From positions 248,001 to 312,000 of the forward strand of contig NZ_LOCQ01000062.1 of assembly GCF_001677885.1 (NCBI RefSeq): 64,000 nt of DNA, read 5' to 3'. The translations under genes were made by a program, and so were the position numbers. This DNA is from Janthinobacterium psychrotolerans (GTDB lineage: Bacteria; Pseudomonadota; Gammaproteobacteria; Burkholderiales; Burkholderiaceae_D). Position 1 is the first letter of the stretch; every line of letters begins with the position of its first letter. Below, piece after piece: positions 38,178 to 46,530 of this stretch. A model generated the notes under the pieces. That model saw only the letters and a program-made list of their open reading frames with translations. It was not told the origin of the DNA and did no database searches.

Positions 38178-41030
38178 ATGCAGCAATTAACGACCAACTC
38201 CTACCTGTTCGGTGGGAATGCTCCGTACGTGGAAGACCTGTACGAAGCGTATCTGAACAATCCCGGCTCGGTACCTGACAACTGGCGTGCCTACTTCGAC
38301 GCGATGCAGCACGTGCCTGCCGTCGACGGCACCAACAAGCCCGACGTCGCCCACGCCTCCGTGGTCGCCTCGTTCGCCGAGCGCGCCAAGGCCGGTCCGA
38401 TCCGCACTGTCACCGCTTCGTTCGACGCCGAAATGGGCCGCAAGCGCGTCGCCGCCACCCAGCTGATCGCCGCCTACCGCTACCTCGGTTCGCACTGGGC
38501 CAACCTGGACCCGCTGCAGCGCCAGGAACGTCCGATGATCCCGGAACTGGAACCGAGCTTCTACGGTTTCAACGATGCCGACATGGACACCGTGTTCAAC
38601 ATCAGCAATACCTATTTCGGCCCCGAGACCGCCACCCTGCGCGATCTGCTGAACTATCTGCGCGACACCTACACGCGCTCGATCGGCGCCGAATTCATGT
38701 ACATCTCCGACCCGGCCGAAAAGCGCTGGCTGCAGGAGAAACTCGAATCGATCCGCTCCACCCCGAATTTCAGCGCAGAGAAAAAAGTCCACATCCTGGA
38801 CCGCCTGACCGCGGCCGAAGGCCTGGAACGCTATCTGCACACCCGCTACGTCGGCCAGAAGCGCTTCTCGCTCGAAGGCGGCGAAACCTTTATCGCCTCG
38901 ATGGATGAAACCATCCAGCGCGCCGGCGAAAAAGGCGTGCAGGAAATCGTCATCGGCATGGCCCACCGCGGCCGCCTGAACGTGCTGGTCAACACCCTGG
39001 GCAAGGCGCCGCAGGAACTGTTCGAAGAGTTCGAAGGCAAGCACGGCGACGACCTGCCGGCCGGCGACGTGAAATACCACCAGGGCTTCTCGTCCGACAT
39101 CTCCACCGCAGGCGGCCCGGTCCACCTGTCGCTGGCGTTCAACCCGTCGCACCTTGAAATCGTCAACCCGGTGGTCGAAGGTTCGGTCAAGGCCCGCATG
39201 GACCGCCGCGGCGACGCGCAAGGCGCGCAAGTGCTGCCGATCCTGGTGCACGGCGACGCCGCTTTCGCCGGCCAGGGCGTGGTCATGGAAACGTTGAACC
39301 TGGCGCAAACGCGTGGCTACCACACCGGTGGCACCGTGCACATCGTCATCAACAACCAGATCGGTTTCACCACCTCCGATCCGCGCGACGCACGCTCGAC
39401 CCTGTACTGCTCGGACGTCGTGAAAATGATCGAAGCGCCGGTACTGCACATCAATGCCGACGATCCTGAAGCCGTGGTGCTGGCGACGCAAATCGCGCTC
39501 GACTACCGCATGGAATTCAAGAAGGACATCGTCCTCGACATCATCTGCTACCGCAAGCTGGGCCACAACGAACAGGATACGCCTGCGCTGACCCAGCCGC
39601 TGATGTACAAGAAGATCGGCCAGCATCCGGGCACCCGCAAGCTGTACGCGGACAAGCTGGTGGCGCAGGGCGTGATTCCCGCCGATGGCGGCGACAAGAT
39701 GGTGGCCGCTTTCCGCGACGCCATGGACGCCGGCAAGCACACGGTCGATCCGGTCATCTCGAACTTCAAGAACAAGTACGCGGTCGACTGGCTGCCGTTC
39801 CTGAACAAGAAATGGACCGACTCGGCCGACACCGCCGTGCCGATGACCGAACTGAAACGCCTGGCCGCGCGCATCACCACCGTGCCGGAAGACTTCAAGG
39901 TCCACTCGCTGGTTGAAAAAGTGCTGGGCGACCGCGGCACCATGGGCCGTGGCGAAATGAACCTGGACTGGGGCATGGGCGAACACCTGGCCTACGCTTC
40001 GCTGGTCTCGTCCGGCTACGCGATCCGCCTGACCGGCCAGGATGCCGGCCGCGGCACCTTCGTGCACCGCCACGCCGTGCTGCACGACCAGAACCGCGAG
40101 CGCTGGGATGCGGGTACCTACATTCCGCTGCAAAACGTGTCCGACAGCCAGGCGCCGTTCACCGTCATCGATTCGGTCCTGTCCGAAGAAGCCGTACTGG
40201 CCTTCGAATACGGCTACTCGACGGCCGAGCCGAACACGCTGACGATCTGGGAAGCCCAGTTCGGCGACTTCGCCAACGGCGCGCAAGTGGTGATCGACCA
40301 GTTCATCAGCTCCGGCGAAGTGAAATGGGGCCGCGCTTCGGGCCTGGTCATGATGCTGCCGCACGGTTACGAAGGCCAGGGTCCGGAGCACTCGTCGGCC
40401 CGTCCCGAGCGTTTCCTGCAGCTGTGCGCGGACAACAACATGCAAGTGGTGCAGCCGACCACCGCCGCCCAGATCTTCCACCTGTTGCGCCGCCAGATGG
40501 TGCGCCAGTTCCGCAAGCCTTTGGTCATCATGACGCCGAAGTCGCTGCTGCGCAACAAGGACGCCGGCTCGCCGCTGACCGACCTGGCCAAGGGCAGCTT
40601 CCAGACCGTGATCGGCGAAGTCGACGAGAAAATCGACGCCAAGAAGGTCAAGCGCGTGATCGCCTGCTCGGGCAAGGTCTACTACGACCTGGTCAACGCA
40701 CGCAAGACGCGCGGCCAGCTTGATACGGCCATCGTGCGCCTGGAACAGCTGTATCCGTTCCCGCACAAGTCGTTCGCAGCCGAACTGAAAAAGTTCCCGA
40801 ACCTGGTCGAAGTGGTATGGGCCCAGGACGAGCCGCAAAACCAGGGCGCCTGGTTCCAGATCCAGCACAACATCTTCGAAGGCCTGGAATCGGGTCAGCG
40901 CCTGGCGTACGCCGGCCGTCCCGCTTCGGCGTCGCCTGCTGTCGGTTACTATGACAAGCACTACGCCCAGCAAAAGGACCTGCTGGAAACGGCGTTCTCG
41001 AAGCTGAAGGGTTTTATCCTGACCAAGTAA
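38178..41030 (+). CDS. sucA: 2-oxoglutarate dehydrogenase E1 component
   Basis: 950 residues. Thiamine-diphosphate decarboxylase of the oxoglutarate complex. N-terminal NSYLFGGNAPYVEDLYEAYL binds E2; GMAHRGRLNVLVNTLGK and DAAFAGQGVVMETLNL line the cofactor site; later LMLPHGYEGQGPEHSSARPE is highly typical. AGAGAGGTGAG precedes the ATG. First gene of sucA-sucB-pspC-lpdA. Confidence 0.98.
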   Translation: MQQLTTNSYLFGGNAPYVEDLYEAYLNNPGSVPDNWRAYFDAMQHVPAVDGTNKPDVAHASVVASFAERAKAGPIRTVTASFDAEMGRKRVAATQLIAAYRYLGSHWANLDPLQRQERPMIPELEPSFYGFNDADMDTVFNISNTYFGPETATLRDLLNYLRDTYTRSIGAEFMYISDPAEKRWLQEKLESIRSTPNFSAEKKVHILDRLTAAEGLERYLHTRYVGQKRFSLEGGETFIASMDETIQRAGEKGVQEIVIGMAHRGRLNVLVNTLGKAPQELFEEFEGKHGDDLPAGDVKYHQGFSSDISTAGGPVHLSLAFNPSHLEIVNPVVEGSVKARMDRRGDAQGAQVLPILVHGDAAFAGQGVVMETLNLAQTRGYHTGGTVHIVINNQIGFTTSDPRDARSTLYCSDVVKMIEAPVLHINADDPEAVVLATQIALDYRMEFKKDIVLDIICYRKLGHNEQDTPALTQPLMYKKIGQHPGTRKLYADKLVAQGVIPADGGDKMVAAFRDAMDAGKHTVDPVISNFKNKYAVDWLPFLNKKWTDSADTAVPMTELKRLAARITTVPEDFKVHSLVEKVLGDRGTMGRGEMNLDWGMGEHLAYASLVSSGYAIRLTGQDAGRGTFVHRHAVLHDQNRERWDAGTYIPLQNVSDSQAPFTVIDSVLSEEAVLAFEYGYSTAEPNTLTIWEAQFGDFANGAQVVIDQFISSGEVKWGRASGLVMMLPHGYEGQGPEHSSARPERFLQLCADNNMQVVQPTTAAQIFHLLRRQMVRQFRKPLVIMTPKSLLRNKDAGSPLTDLAKGSFQTVIGEVDEKIDAKKVKRVIACSGKVYYDLVNARKTRGQLDTAIVRLEQLYPFPHKSFAAELKKFPNLVEVVWAQDEPQNQGAWFQIQHNIFEGLESGQRLAYAGRPASASPAVGYYDKHYAQQKDLLETAFSKLKGFILTK

Positions 41031-41051
41031 GCGGTCGAGCATCGTCACGGA

Positions 41052-41080
41052 GCGCCGCCGCTGCCACGCAGCGGCGGCGC
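41052..41080 (+). other. GC hairpin between sucA and sucB
   Basis: Perfect 12-bp stem GCGCCGCCGCTG/CAGCGGCGGCGC with loop CCACG. No T-run; probably an mRNA stability or dosage element within the operon. Confidence 0.8.
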
Positions 41081-41108
41081 CGCAATAACAAAATAAACGG
41101 AGTTTTAC

Positions 41109-42359
41109 ATGGCACAAATCGAAGTCAAAGTACCCCAGTTGTCGGAATCGGTTGCGGAAGCGACCCTGTTGGCATGGCATAAAAAAGTCGGCGAGCCGGT
41201 CTCGCGCGACGAGAACATGATCGATATCGAAACCGATAAAGTGGTGCTGGAATTGCCGGCGCCAGCCGCTGGCGTGATCGTGCAAATCATCAAGGACAAC
41301 GGCGCGACCGTGGTCGCCGGCGAAGTCATCGCCATCATCGATACCGATGGCACCGCCAAGGTGAGCCCGCTGGAAGTGTCGGCCATCCCTGCGCCAGCCC
41401 TGGCCGCCGCCGCACAGGAAACCGCGACCGCCTCCGCGCCTGCCGCCGCCACCAAGGGTGACGTGGCCATGCCGGCCGCCGCCAAGATCCTGTCCGAAAA
41501 AGGCCTGGCCGCTGGCGACGTCGCCGGTTCCGGCAAAGACGGCCGCGTGACCAAGGGCGACGCCCTGGCCGCTGCCGCCAAACCAGCCGCACCTGCTCCT
41601 GCCGCCGCCAAGCCGGCCCTGCAGCAAGTTGCCGCCCCTGCCGCCGCCAACCTGGGCGACCGTCCGGAAGAGCGCGTGCCGATGAGCCGCCTGCGCGCCC
41701 GTATCGCCGAGCGCCTGCTGCAATCGCAATCGACCAACGCCATCCTGACCACGTTCAATGAAGTGAACATGGCGCCAGTGATGGAACTGCGCAACAAGTA
41801 CAAGGACAAGTTCGAGAAAGAGCACGGCGTCAAGCTGGGCTTCATGTCGTTCTTCGTCAAGGCCGCCGTCGCCGCCCTGAAAAAGTACCCGATCATCAAC
41901 GCCTCGGTCGATGGCAATGACATCGTCTACCACGGCTACTTCGACATCGGTATCGCGGTCGGTTCGCCACGCGGCCTGGTGGTGCCTATCCTGCGCAATG
42001 CCGACCAGATGTCGATCGCCGACATCGAAAAGAAAATCGGCGAATTCGGCGCCAAGGCAAAAGAAGGCAAGCTGACCCTGGACGACCTGACCGGCGGCAC
42101 CTTCTCGATCTCGAACGGCGGCACCTTCGGCTCGATGCTGTCGACCCCGATCATCAACCCGCCACAATCGGCCATCCTGGGCGTGCATGCGACCAAGGAC
42201 CGTGCGGTCGTGGAAAACGGCCAGATCGTCGTGCGTCCAATGAACTATCTGGCCATGTCGTACGACCACCGCATCATCGACGGCCGCGAAGCCGTGCTGG
42301 GCCTGGTCGCCATGAAGGAAGCGCTGGAAGATCCGGCACGCCTGCTGCTGGACCTGTAA
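41109..42359 (+). CDS. sucB: Dihydrolipoyllysine succinyltransferase (E2o)
   Basis: 416 residues. Lipoyl domain at 1-75 with lipoylated Lys44 in IETDKVVLE; Ala-rich linker; E3/E1-binding domain at about 115-155 ([20 protein letters not shown]); second Ala/Pro linker; catalytic domain ending with [13 protein letters not shown], whose His and Asp are catalytic. Succinyl transfer is assigned from its place after sucA. Confidence 0.98.
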   Translation: MAQIEVKVPQLSESVAEATLLAWHKKVGEPVSRDENMIDIETDKVVLELPAPAAGVIVQIIKDNGATVVAGEVIAIIDTDGTAKVSPLEVSAIPAPALAAAAQETATASAPAAATKGDVAMPAAAKILSEKGLAAGDVAGSGKDGRVTKGDALAAAAKPAAPAPAAAKPALQQVAAPAAANLGDRPEERVPMSRLRARIAERLLQSQSTNAILTTFNEVNMAPVMELRNKYKDKFEKEHGVKLGFMSFFVKAAVAALKKYPIINASVDGNDIVYHGYFDIGIAVGSPRGLVVPILRNADQMSIADIEKKIGEFGAKAKEGKLTLDDLTGGTFSISNGGTFGSMLSTPIINPPQSAILGVHATKDRAVVENGQIVVRPMNYLAMSYDHRIIDGREAVLGLVAMKEALEDPARLLLDL

Positions 42360-42370
42360 TACCACGTTCG

Positions 42371-42390
42371 CCCCGGCGCAGCCGCCGGGG
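42371..42390 (+). other. GC hairpin between sucB and the PspC gene
   Basis: Stem CCCCGGC/GCCGGGG, loop GCAGCC, no T-run. Third in a series of intercistronic hairpins in this TCA district. Confidence 0.7.
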
Positions 42391-42462
42391 CAGTGCAGGC
42401 AGTACCGTTGTACCCGTGCCAGAAGACGCAGCTGGCTGATCTCAACTCAAAGAGGATTCCTT

Positions 42463-42834
42463 ATGAACGTCTCTGAAGAAATCAAGCGTCTGCATGAGTT
42501 ACACCTGGCGGGCGCATTAAGCGATGCTGAATTTGCGCAAGCCAAGGCCAAGCTATTGGGCGGCATCAAGATGGACCAGCCTGGCGCCAGCCATGGCGAT
42601 GGTCCCGCGAATGACCTGGTACAAGAATTCAGCCGGCTGCGCCGCTCGCGCGGCGACCGCTGGCTGGGTGGCGTATGTGGCGGCCTGGGCCGCGCTTCCG
42701 GCATGGAAGCGTGGATCTGGCGCCTGGTCTTCGTGCTGTTTACACTGACCTTCGGCTTCGGCGTGGTGATTTACCTTCTATTGTGGATTTTCGTCCCGGA
42801 CGAAGAGATTGGAATAACAAAACATGAGTACTAA
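42463..42834 (+). CDS. SHOCT and PspC domain membrane protein
   Basis: 123 residues. N-terminal SHOCT-like oligomerisation segment ([20 protein letters not shown]), then a PspC domain ([20 protein letters not shown]) with one or two membrane helices ([20 protein letters not shown]). PspC-type proteins sense or respond to envelope stress. Its end overlaps lpdA by 11 bases, so translation is coupled to the E3 subunit: an odd guest between sucB and lpdA. AAGAGGA precedes the ATG. Confidence 0.88.
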   Translation: MNVSEEIKRLHELHLAGALSDAEFAQAKAKLLGGIKMDQPGASHGDGPANDLVQEFSRLRRSRGDRWLGGVCGGLGRASGMEAWIWRLVFVLFTLTFGFGVVIYLLLWIFVPDEEIGITKHEY

Positions 42835-44254
42835 ACAATTTGACGTCGTCGTCATCGGCGCCGGTCCTGGCGGCTATATCGCCGCCATTCGCGCAGCGCA
42901 ACTGGGCTTTAGCGTCGCCTGCGTCGACGAATGGTCGAACGCCAAGGGCGGCGCCGCGCCAGGCGGCACCTGCACCAACGTCGGCTGCATCCCGTCGAAA
43001 GCGCTGCTGCAATCGTCCGAGCATTTCGAACACGCGGGCCACAGCTTCGCCGAGCACGGCATCGATGTCGCCGGCCTGCAGCTGAATCTGGGCCAGATGT
43101 TGAAGCGCAAGGATAACGTCGTCAAGCAGAACAACGACGGCATCCTGTACCTGTTCAAGAAAAACAAGATCGCCTTCTTCCACGGCCGCGCATCGTTCGC
43201 CGGCGCCGCTGGCGCGGGCTATGACGTCAGCGTGGCTGGCGCCGCCAACGAAACCTTGAACGCCAAGCACGTCATCATCGCCACCGGTTCGAACGCACGC
43301 GAACTGCCGGGCGCGCCATTCGACGAGAAACTGATCCTGTCGAACACCGGCGCACTGGCGATCGACGCCGTACCGGCCAAGCTGGGCGTGATCGGCGCCG
43401 GCGTGATCGGCCTGGAAATGGGCAGCGTATGGCGCCGCCTGGGTTCCGACGTGACCATCCTCGAAGGCCTGCCTGTGTTGCTGGGCGCGGTTGACGAGCA
43501 GATCGCCAAGGAAGCGGGCAAGCTGTTTGCCAAGCAAGGTTTGAAGATCAGCCTGGGCTGCAAGATCGGCACCATCACGCCGGGCGCGGACAATGTCAGC
43601 GTCGACTATGTCGATGCCAAGGGTGTCGCTGTCACCGCCGTGTTCGACAAGCTGATCATCTCGATCGGCCGCACGCCAAACACCAACGGCCTGGCCGCCG
43701 ACAAGGTCGGCCTGCAGCTGGACGAACGCGGCTTTATCGCCGTCGACGGCGACTGCAAGACCAATCTGCCGAATGTGTGGGCGGTGGGCGACGTGGTGCG
43801 CGGCCCGATGCTGGCGCACAAGGCCGAAGAAGAAGGCGTTGCCGTGGCCGAGCGTATCGCCGGCCAGCATGGCCACACCAACTTCAACACGATTCCATGG
43901 GTAATCTACACCTCGCCGGAAATCGCGTGGGTCGGCAAGACCGAACAGACCCTGAAGGCCGAAGGCATTGCCTACAAGGCCGGCAGCTTCCCGTTCCTGG
44001 CCAATGGCCGTGCGCGCGCGCTGGGCGATACGTCGGGCATGGTGAAATTCCTGGCCGATGCGACCACCGATGAAATCCTCGGCGTGCACATCGTCGGTCC
44101 GATGGCCTCCGAGCTCATTTCGGAAGCCGTGGTGGCGATGGAATTCAAGGCTTCGGCCGAAGACATCGCGCGCATCTGCCACGCCCACCCGTCCCTGTCG
44201 GAAGCGACCAAGGAAGCGGCGCTGGCCGTTGACAAGCGCACCTTGAACTTTTAA
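42824..44254 (+). CDS. lpdA: Dihydrolipoyl dehydrogenase (E3)
   Basis: 476 residues. Re-oxidises dihydrolipoamide with FAD and NAD. FAD motif [18 protein letters not shown], redox disulphide Cys50/Cys55 in [16 protein letters not shown] motif [16 protein letters not shown], and the C-terminal catalytic His in [10 protein letters not shown]. The start is within the end of the PspC gene. Confidence 0.98.
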   Translation: MSTKQFDVVVIGAGPGGYIAAIRAAQLGFSVACVDEWSNAKGGAAPGGTCTNVGCIPSKALLQSSEHFEHAGHSFAEHGIDVAGLQLNLGQMLKRKDNVVKQNNDGILYLFKKNKIAFFHGRASFAGAAGAGYDVSVAGAANETLNAKHVIIATGSNARELPGAPFDEKLILSNTGALAIDAVPAKLGVIGAGVIGLEMGSVWRRLGSDVTILEGLPVLLGAVDEQIAKEAGKLFAKQGLKISLGCKIGTITPGADNVSVDYVDAKGVAVTAVFDKLIISIGRTPNTNGLAADKVGLQLDERGFIAVDGDCKTNLPNVWAVGDVVRGPMLAHKAEEEGVAVAERIAGQHGHTNFNTIPWVIYTSPEIAWVGKTEQTLKAEGIAYKAGSFPFLANGRARALGDTSGMVKFLADATTDEILGVHIVGPMASELISEAVVAMEFKASAEDIARICHAHPSLSEATKEAALAVDKRTLNF

Positions 44255-44272
44255 TCGCAGTTAGCCATACAG

Positions 44273-44305
44273 GGGCGCTGGCGGCTGTTTTTGCCGCCAG
44301 CGCCC
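44273..44305 (+). other. Strong hairpin between lpdA and zapE
   Basis: Perfect 13-bp stem GGGCGCTGGCGGC/GCCGCCAGCGCCC with loop TGTTTTT. After the stem only two T follow, so efficiency as a terminator is doubtful; it stands 18 bases after lpdA and 22 bases before zapE. Confidence 0.75.
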
Positions 44306-44326
44306 TTGCGCGTTGAATCGAGCCCC

Positions 44327-45424
44327 ATGAACGTAGAAGAGTTTTACCAGAACGCGTTGCAGCAGCGCGATTTCAAGGCCGACGCGGCACAGCGCCGCGC
44401 CGTCGACCGCCTGCAACAGTGCTATGACGAATGGGTGGCCTACAAGGGCCAGCGTTCGAGCACGTTCAAGCGCCTGATCAACCGCCCATCCGTGCCGAAA
44501 GGCGTGTACATGTGGGGAGGGGTGGGGCGCGGCAAGTCCTTCCTGATGGACAGTTTTTATTCGGTGGTGCCGGTGGTGCGCAAAACGCGATTGCACTTCC
44601 ATGAATTCATGCGCGGCGTGCACCAGCAGCTCGATGAATTGAAAGGCGTGGCCGACCCGCTCGACGAGGTCGCCAAACGGATCGCCAGGAAATACCGGCT
44701 GATCTGCTTCGACGAATTCCACGTCTCCGACATCGCCGACGCGATGATCCTGTACAACCTGCTGTCGGCCCTGTTCAATAACGGCGTGTCCTTCATCATG
44801 ACGTCGAACTACGATCCCGACCTGCTGTATCCGGACGGCCTGCACCGCGACCGCATGCTGCCGACCATCGCGCTGCTGAAAGACAAACTCGACGTGATGA
44901 ACGTCGACGCCGGCGTCGACTACCGCGGCCGCGCGCTGGAACAGGTCGACAGCTACTACACGCCGCTGGGCGCGGCCACCGACAAGGCCCTGCGCGACGC
45001 CTACACGCGCATCGCCGAGACGGCCGACGAAGACGCGCGCATCCGCATCGAAAGCCGCGAAATCCACTGCCTGCGCCGCGCCGGCGGCATTATCTGGTTC
45101 GATTTCGCCACCCTGTGCGGCGGACCACGCTCGCAAAATGATTACCTTGAAATCGCCAGCCGTTTTCATACAGTGATCTTGTCGGCGATACCGGCCATGT
45201 CGGCGGCGCAGTCGTCCGAGGCGCGCCGCTTCACCTGGCTGATCGACGTGTTCTACGACCAGAAGGTCAAGCTGATCATGTCGGCCGAAGTGCCGCCCGA
45301 GCAGCTCTACACGAATGGCATGCTGGCCAATGAGTTTCACCGCACCGTCTCGCGCATCGTCGAAATGCAATCGCGCGAATACATGGAAAAAGAACAGCGC
45401 GGCGCGGCCGACGCGATCGTTTGA
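44327..45424 (+). CDS. zapE: Cell division ATPase ZapE (AFG1 family)
   Basis: 365 residues. P-loop GGVGRGKSFLMD (Lys70), Walker B LICFDEFHVSD, sensor MTSNYDPDLLY. In E. coli ZapE binds FtsZ at constriction; mitochondrial relatives handle membrane-protein quality. Start at ATG 44327 gives the family N-terminus; the in-frame start at 44291 lies within the hairpin. Confidence 0.95.
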   Translation: MNVEEFYQNALQQRDFKADAAQRRAVDRLQQCYDEWVAYKGQRSSTFKRLINRPSVPKGVYMWGGVGRGKSFLMDSFYSVVPVVRKTRLHFHEFMRGVHQQLDELKGVADPLDEVAKRIARKYRLICFDEFHVSDIADAMILYNLLSALFNNGVSFIMTSNYDPDLLYPDGLHRDRMLPTIALLKDKLDVMNVDAGVDYRGRALEQVDSYYTPLGAATDKALRDAYTRIAETADEDARIRIESREIHCLRRAGGIIWFDFATLCGGPRSQNDYLEIASRFHTVILSAIPAMSAAQSSEARRFTWLIDVFYDQKVKLIMSAEVPPEQLYTNGMLANEFHRTVSRIVEMQSREYMEKEQRGAADAIV

Positions 45425-45434
45425 GGCAAACACG

Positions 45435-46160
45435 ATGAAGATGATGAACCAGATGATGGGTACGTGGAGCGCTGTGCTCGCTTGCGCGCTGCTGCTGTCG
45501 GCTTGCGCCGCGCCGAACAAGGCGGCCATGGACGAGGTCGGCATGCCGCAGGTGCCGCCGACCGTGACGGTGGCCGAGGCCGACGCCAAGCTCAAGCAGG
45601 TGGCCGCCGAAAGGGCCGCCGCCGAGAGCGCCTATGCGGCACGCGAACTGGTGTGCTATGAGCGCTTTTTTGTCACCAACTGCCTGGACAAGGCCAAGGA
45701 AACGCGTCGCCTGACCCTGGTGCGCCTGCGCGCCATCGAAGCCGAGGCCAGCCATTTCAAGCGTGCCGAATCGGTGCGCCTGCGCGACGCCGACCTGGCG
45801 CGCACGCAGCAGGATGCGAGCAAGGAACTGGCCGAACGCACCGAACGCGCGGCGGCCACGCCGAAGACCATGAAAGTGGTCACGCCCGAAGCGGCACCGG
45901 CCAAGCCGGCGGGCCCGACCCTGGCCGAGCGCCAGGCCCAGCATGACGCGGCCGTGAAACAGCAGGCGGCGCGCGACGCCGCCGAAGCGCCGCAGCGCGC
46001 CGCGCGTGAAGCCAGTTTTGCCCGAAAGCAGGCTGAAGCGGTAAAACGCCAGGAGCGCGTCGCCAGGCGCCTGGCCGAGCGCGAGAAGGCGGCTGCCGAC
46101 AAGGCCGCGCGTGCCGCCGCTGACGCCGGCAAACCTCCGGCACCGATCGGCGAAAATTAA
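45435..46160 (+). CDS. Ala/Arg/Glu-rich coiled-coil lipoprotein
   Basis: 241 residues. Lipobox LLSAC near residue 23; mature part is largely helical with ERAAAESAYAARELVCYERF and a Cys pair (VCYERFFVTNC) that may form a disulphide. The C-terminal third is highly charged and Ala-rich, like TolA stalks. 10 bases after zapE, so likely the same transcript. Function unknown; conserved wording in neighbouring genera is only suspected. Confidence 0.75.
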   Translation: MKMMNQMMGTWSAVLACALLLSACAAPNKAAMDEVGMPQVPPTVTVAEADAKLKQVAAERAAAESAYAARELVCYERFFVTNCLDKAKETRRLTLVRLRAIEAEASHFKRAESVRLRDADLARTQQDASKELAERTERAAATPKTMKVVTPEAAPAKPAGPTLAERQAQHDAAVKQQAARDAAEAPQRAAREASFARKQAEAVKRQERVARRLAEREKAAADKAARAAADAGKPPAPIGEN

Positions 46161-46169
46161 ATTGGCTCT

Positions 46170-46190
46170 GGCCGGCCGCAAGGGCCGGCC
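46170..46190 (+). other. GGCCGGCC hairpin after the lipoprotein gene
   Basis: Two GGCCGGCC palindromes flank a GCAAG loop. It lies 10 bases after the stop and before the YdcH-like gene. No T-run. Confidence 0.6.
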
Positions 46191-46286
46191 CTGAAAGGGC
46201 GTGCCGTATCGCGCGCGGCAGGTTAAACTACGGCCTTGCCGGCGCTGCCGGCGCTCGTTTCCCCTACATTATCTGGAACGCAACAC

Positions 46287-46487
46287 ATGAGCGATGCACA
46301 GCATATACAGCGGCGCCTGATTGAACTGGACGTCGAACACCGCGACCTCGATGCCGTCATCGAGTTGCTGGTGCTCGATGGCCACCATGACGAGCTGCAG
46401 CTGCGGCGCCTGAAAAAGCGCAAACTGCAATTGAAAGACCATATCACCTTGCTGAAAATGCAGCTGGTGCCCGATGTGCCCGCCTGA
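46287..46487 (+). CDS. YdcH-like DUF465 small protein
   Basis: 66 residues, two antiparallel helices: RRLIELDVEHRDLDAVIELL and LRRLKKRKLQLKDHITLL. The RLKKRKLxLKD pattern is diagnostic of DUF465/YdcH. Function unknown, cytosolic. Its stop is 43 bases before the helicase start. Confidence 0.88.
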   Translation: MSDAQHIQRRLIELDVEHRDLDAVIELLVLDGHHDELQLRRLKKRKLQLKDHITLLKMQLVPDVPA

Positions 46488-46530
46488 GGGACGCCAGTAG
46501 CGTCCGGCCCAGTCCTTACTTAAGTTTATT

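Noticed and set aside
38187-42365. A 1392-residue open frame on the minus strand across sucA and sucB
   Set aside because: It mirrors two certain genes in a GC-rich genome; its His/Arg/Gln/Val-rich wording has no domain signal and it spans an intergenic hairpin.
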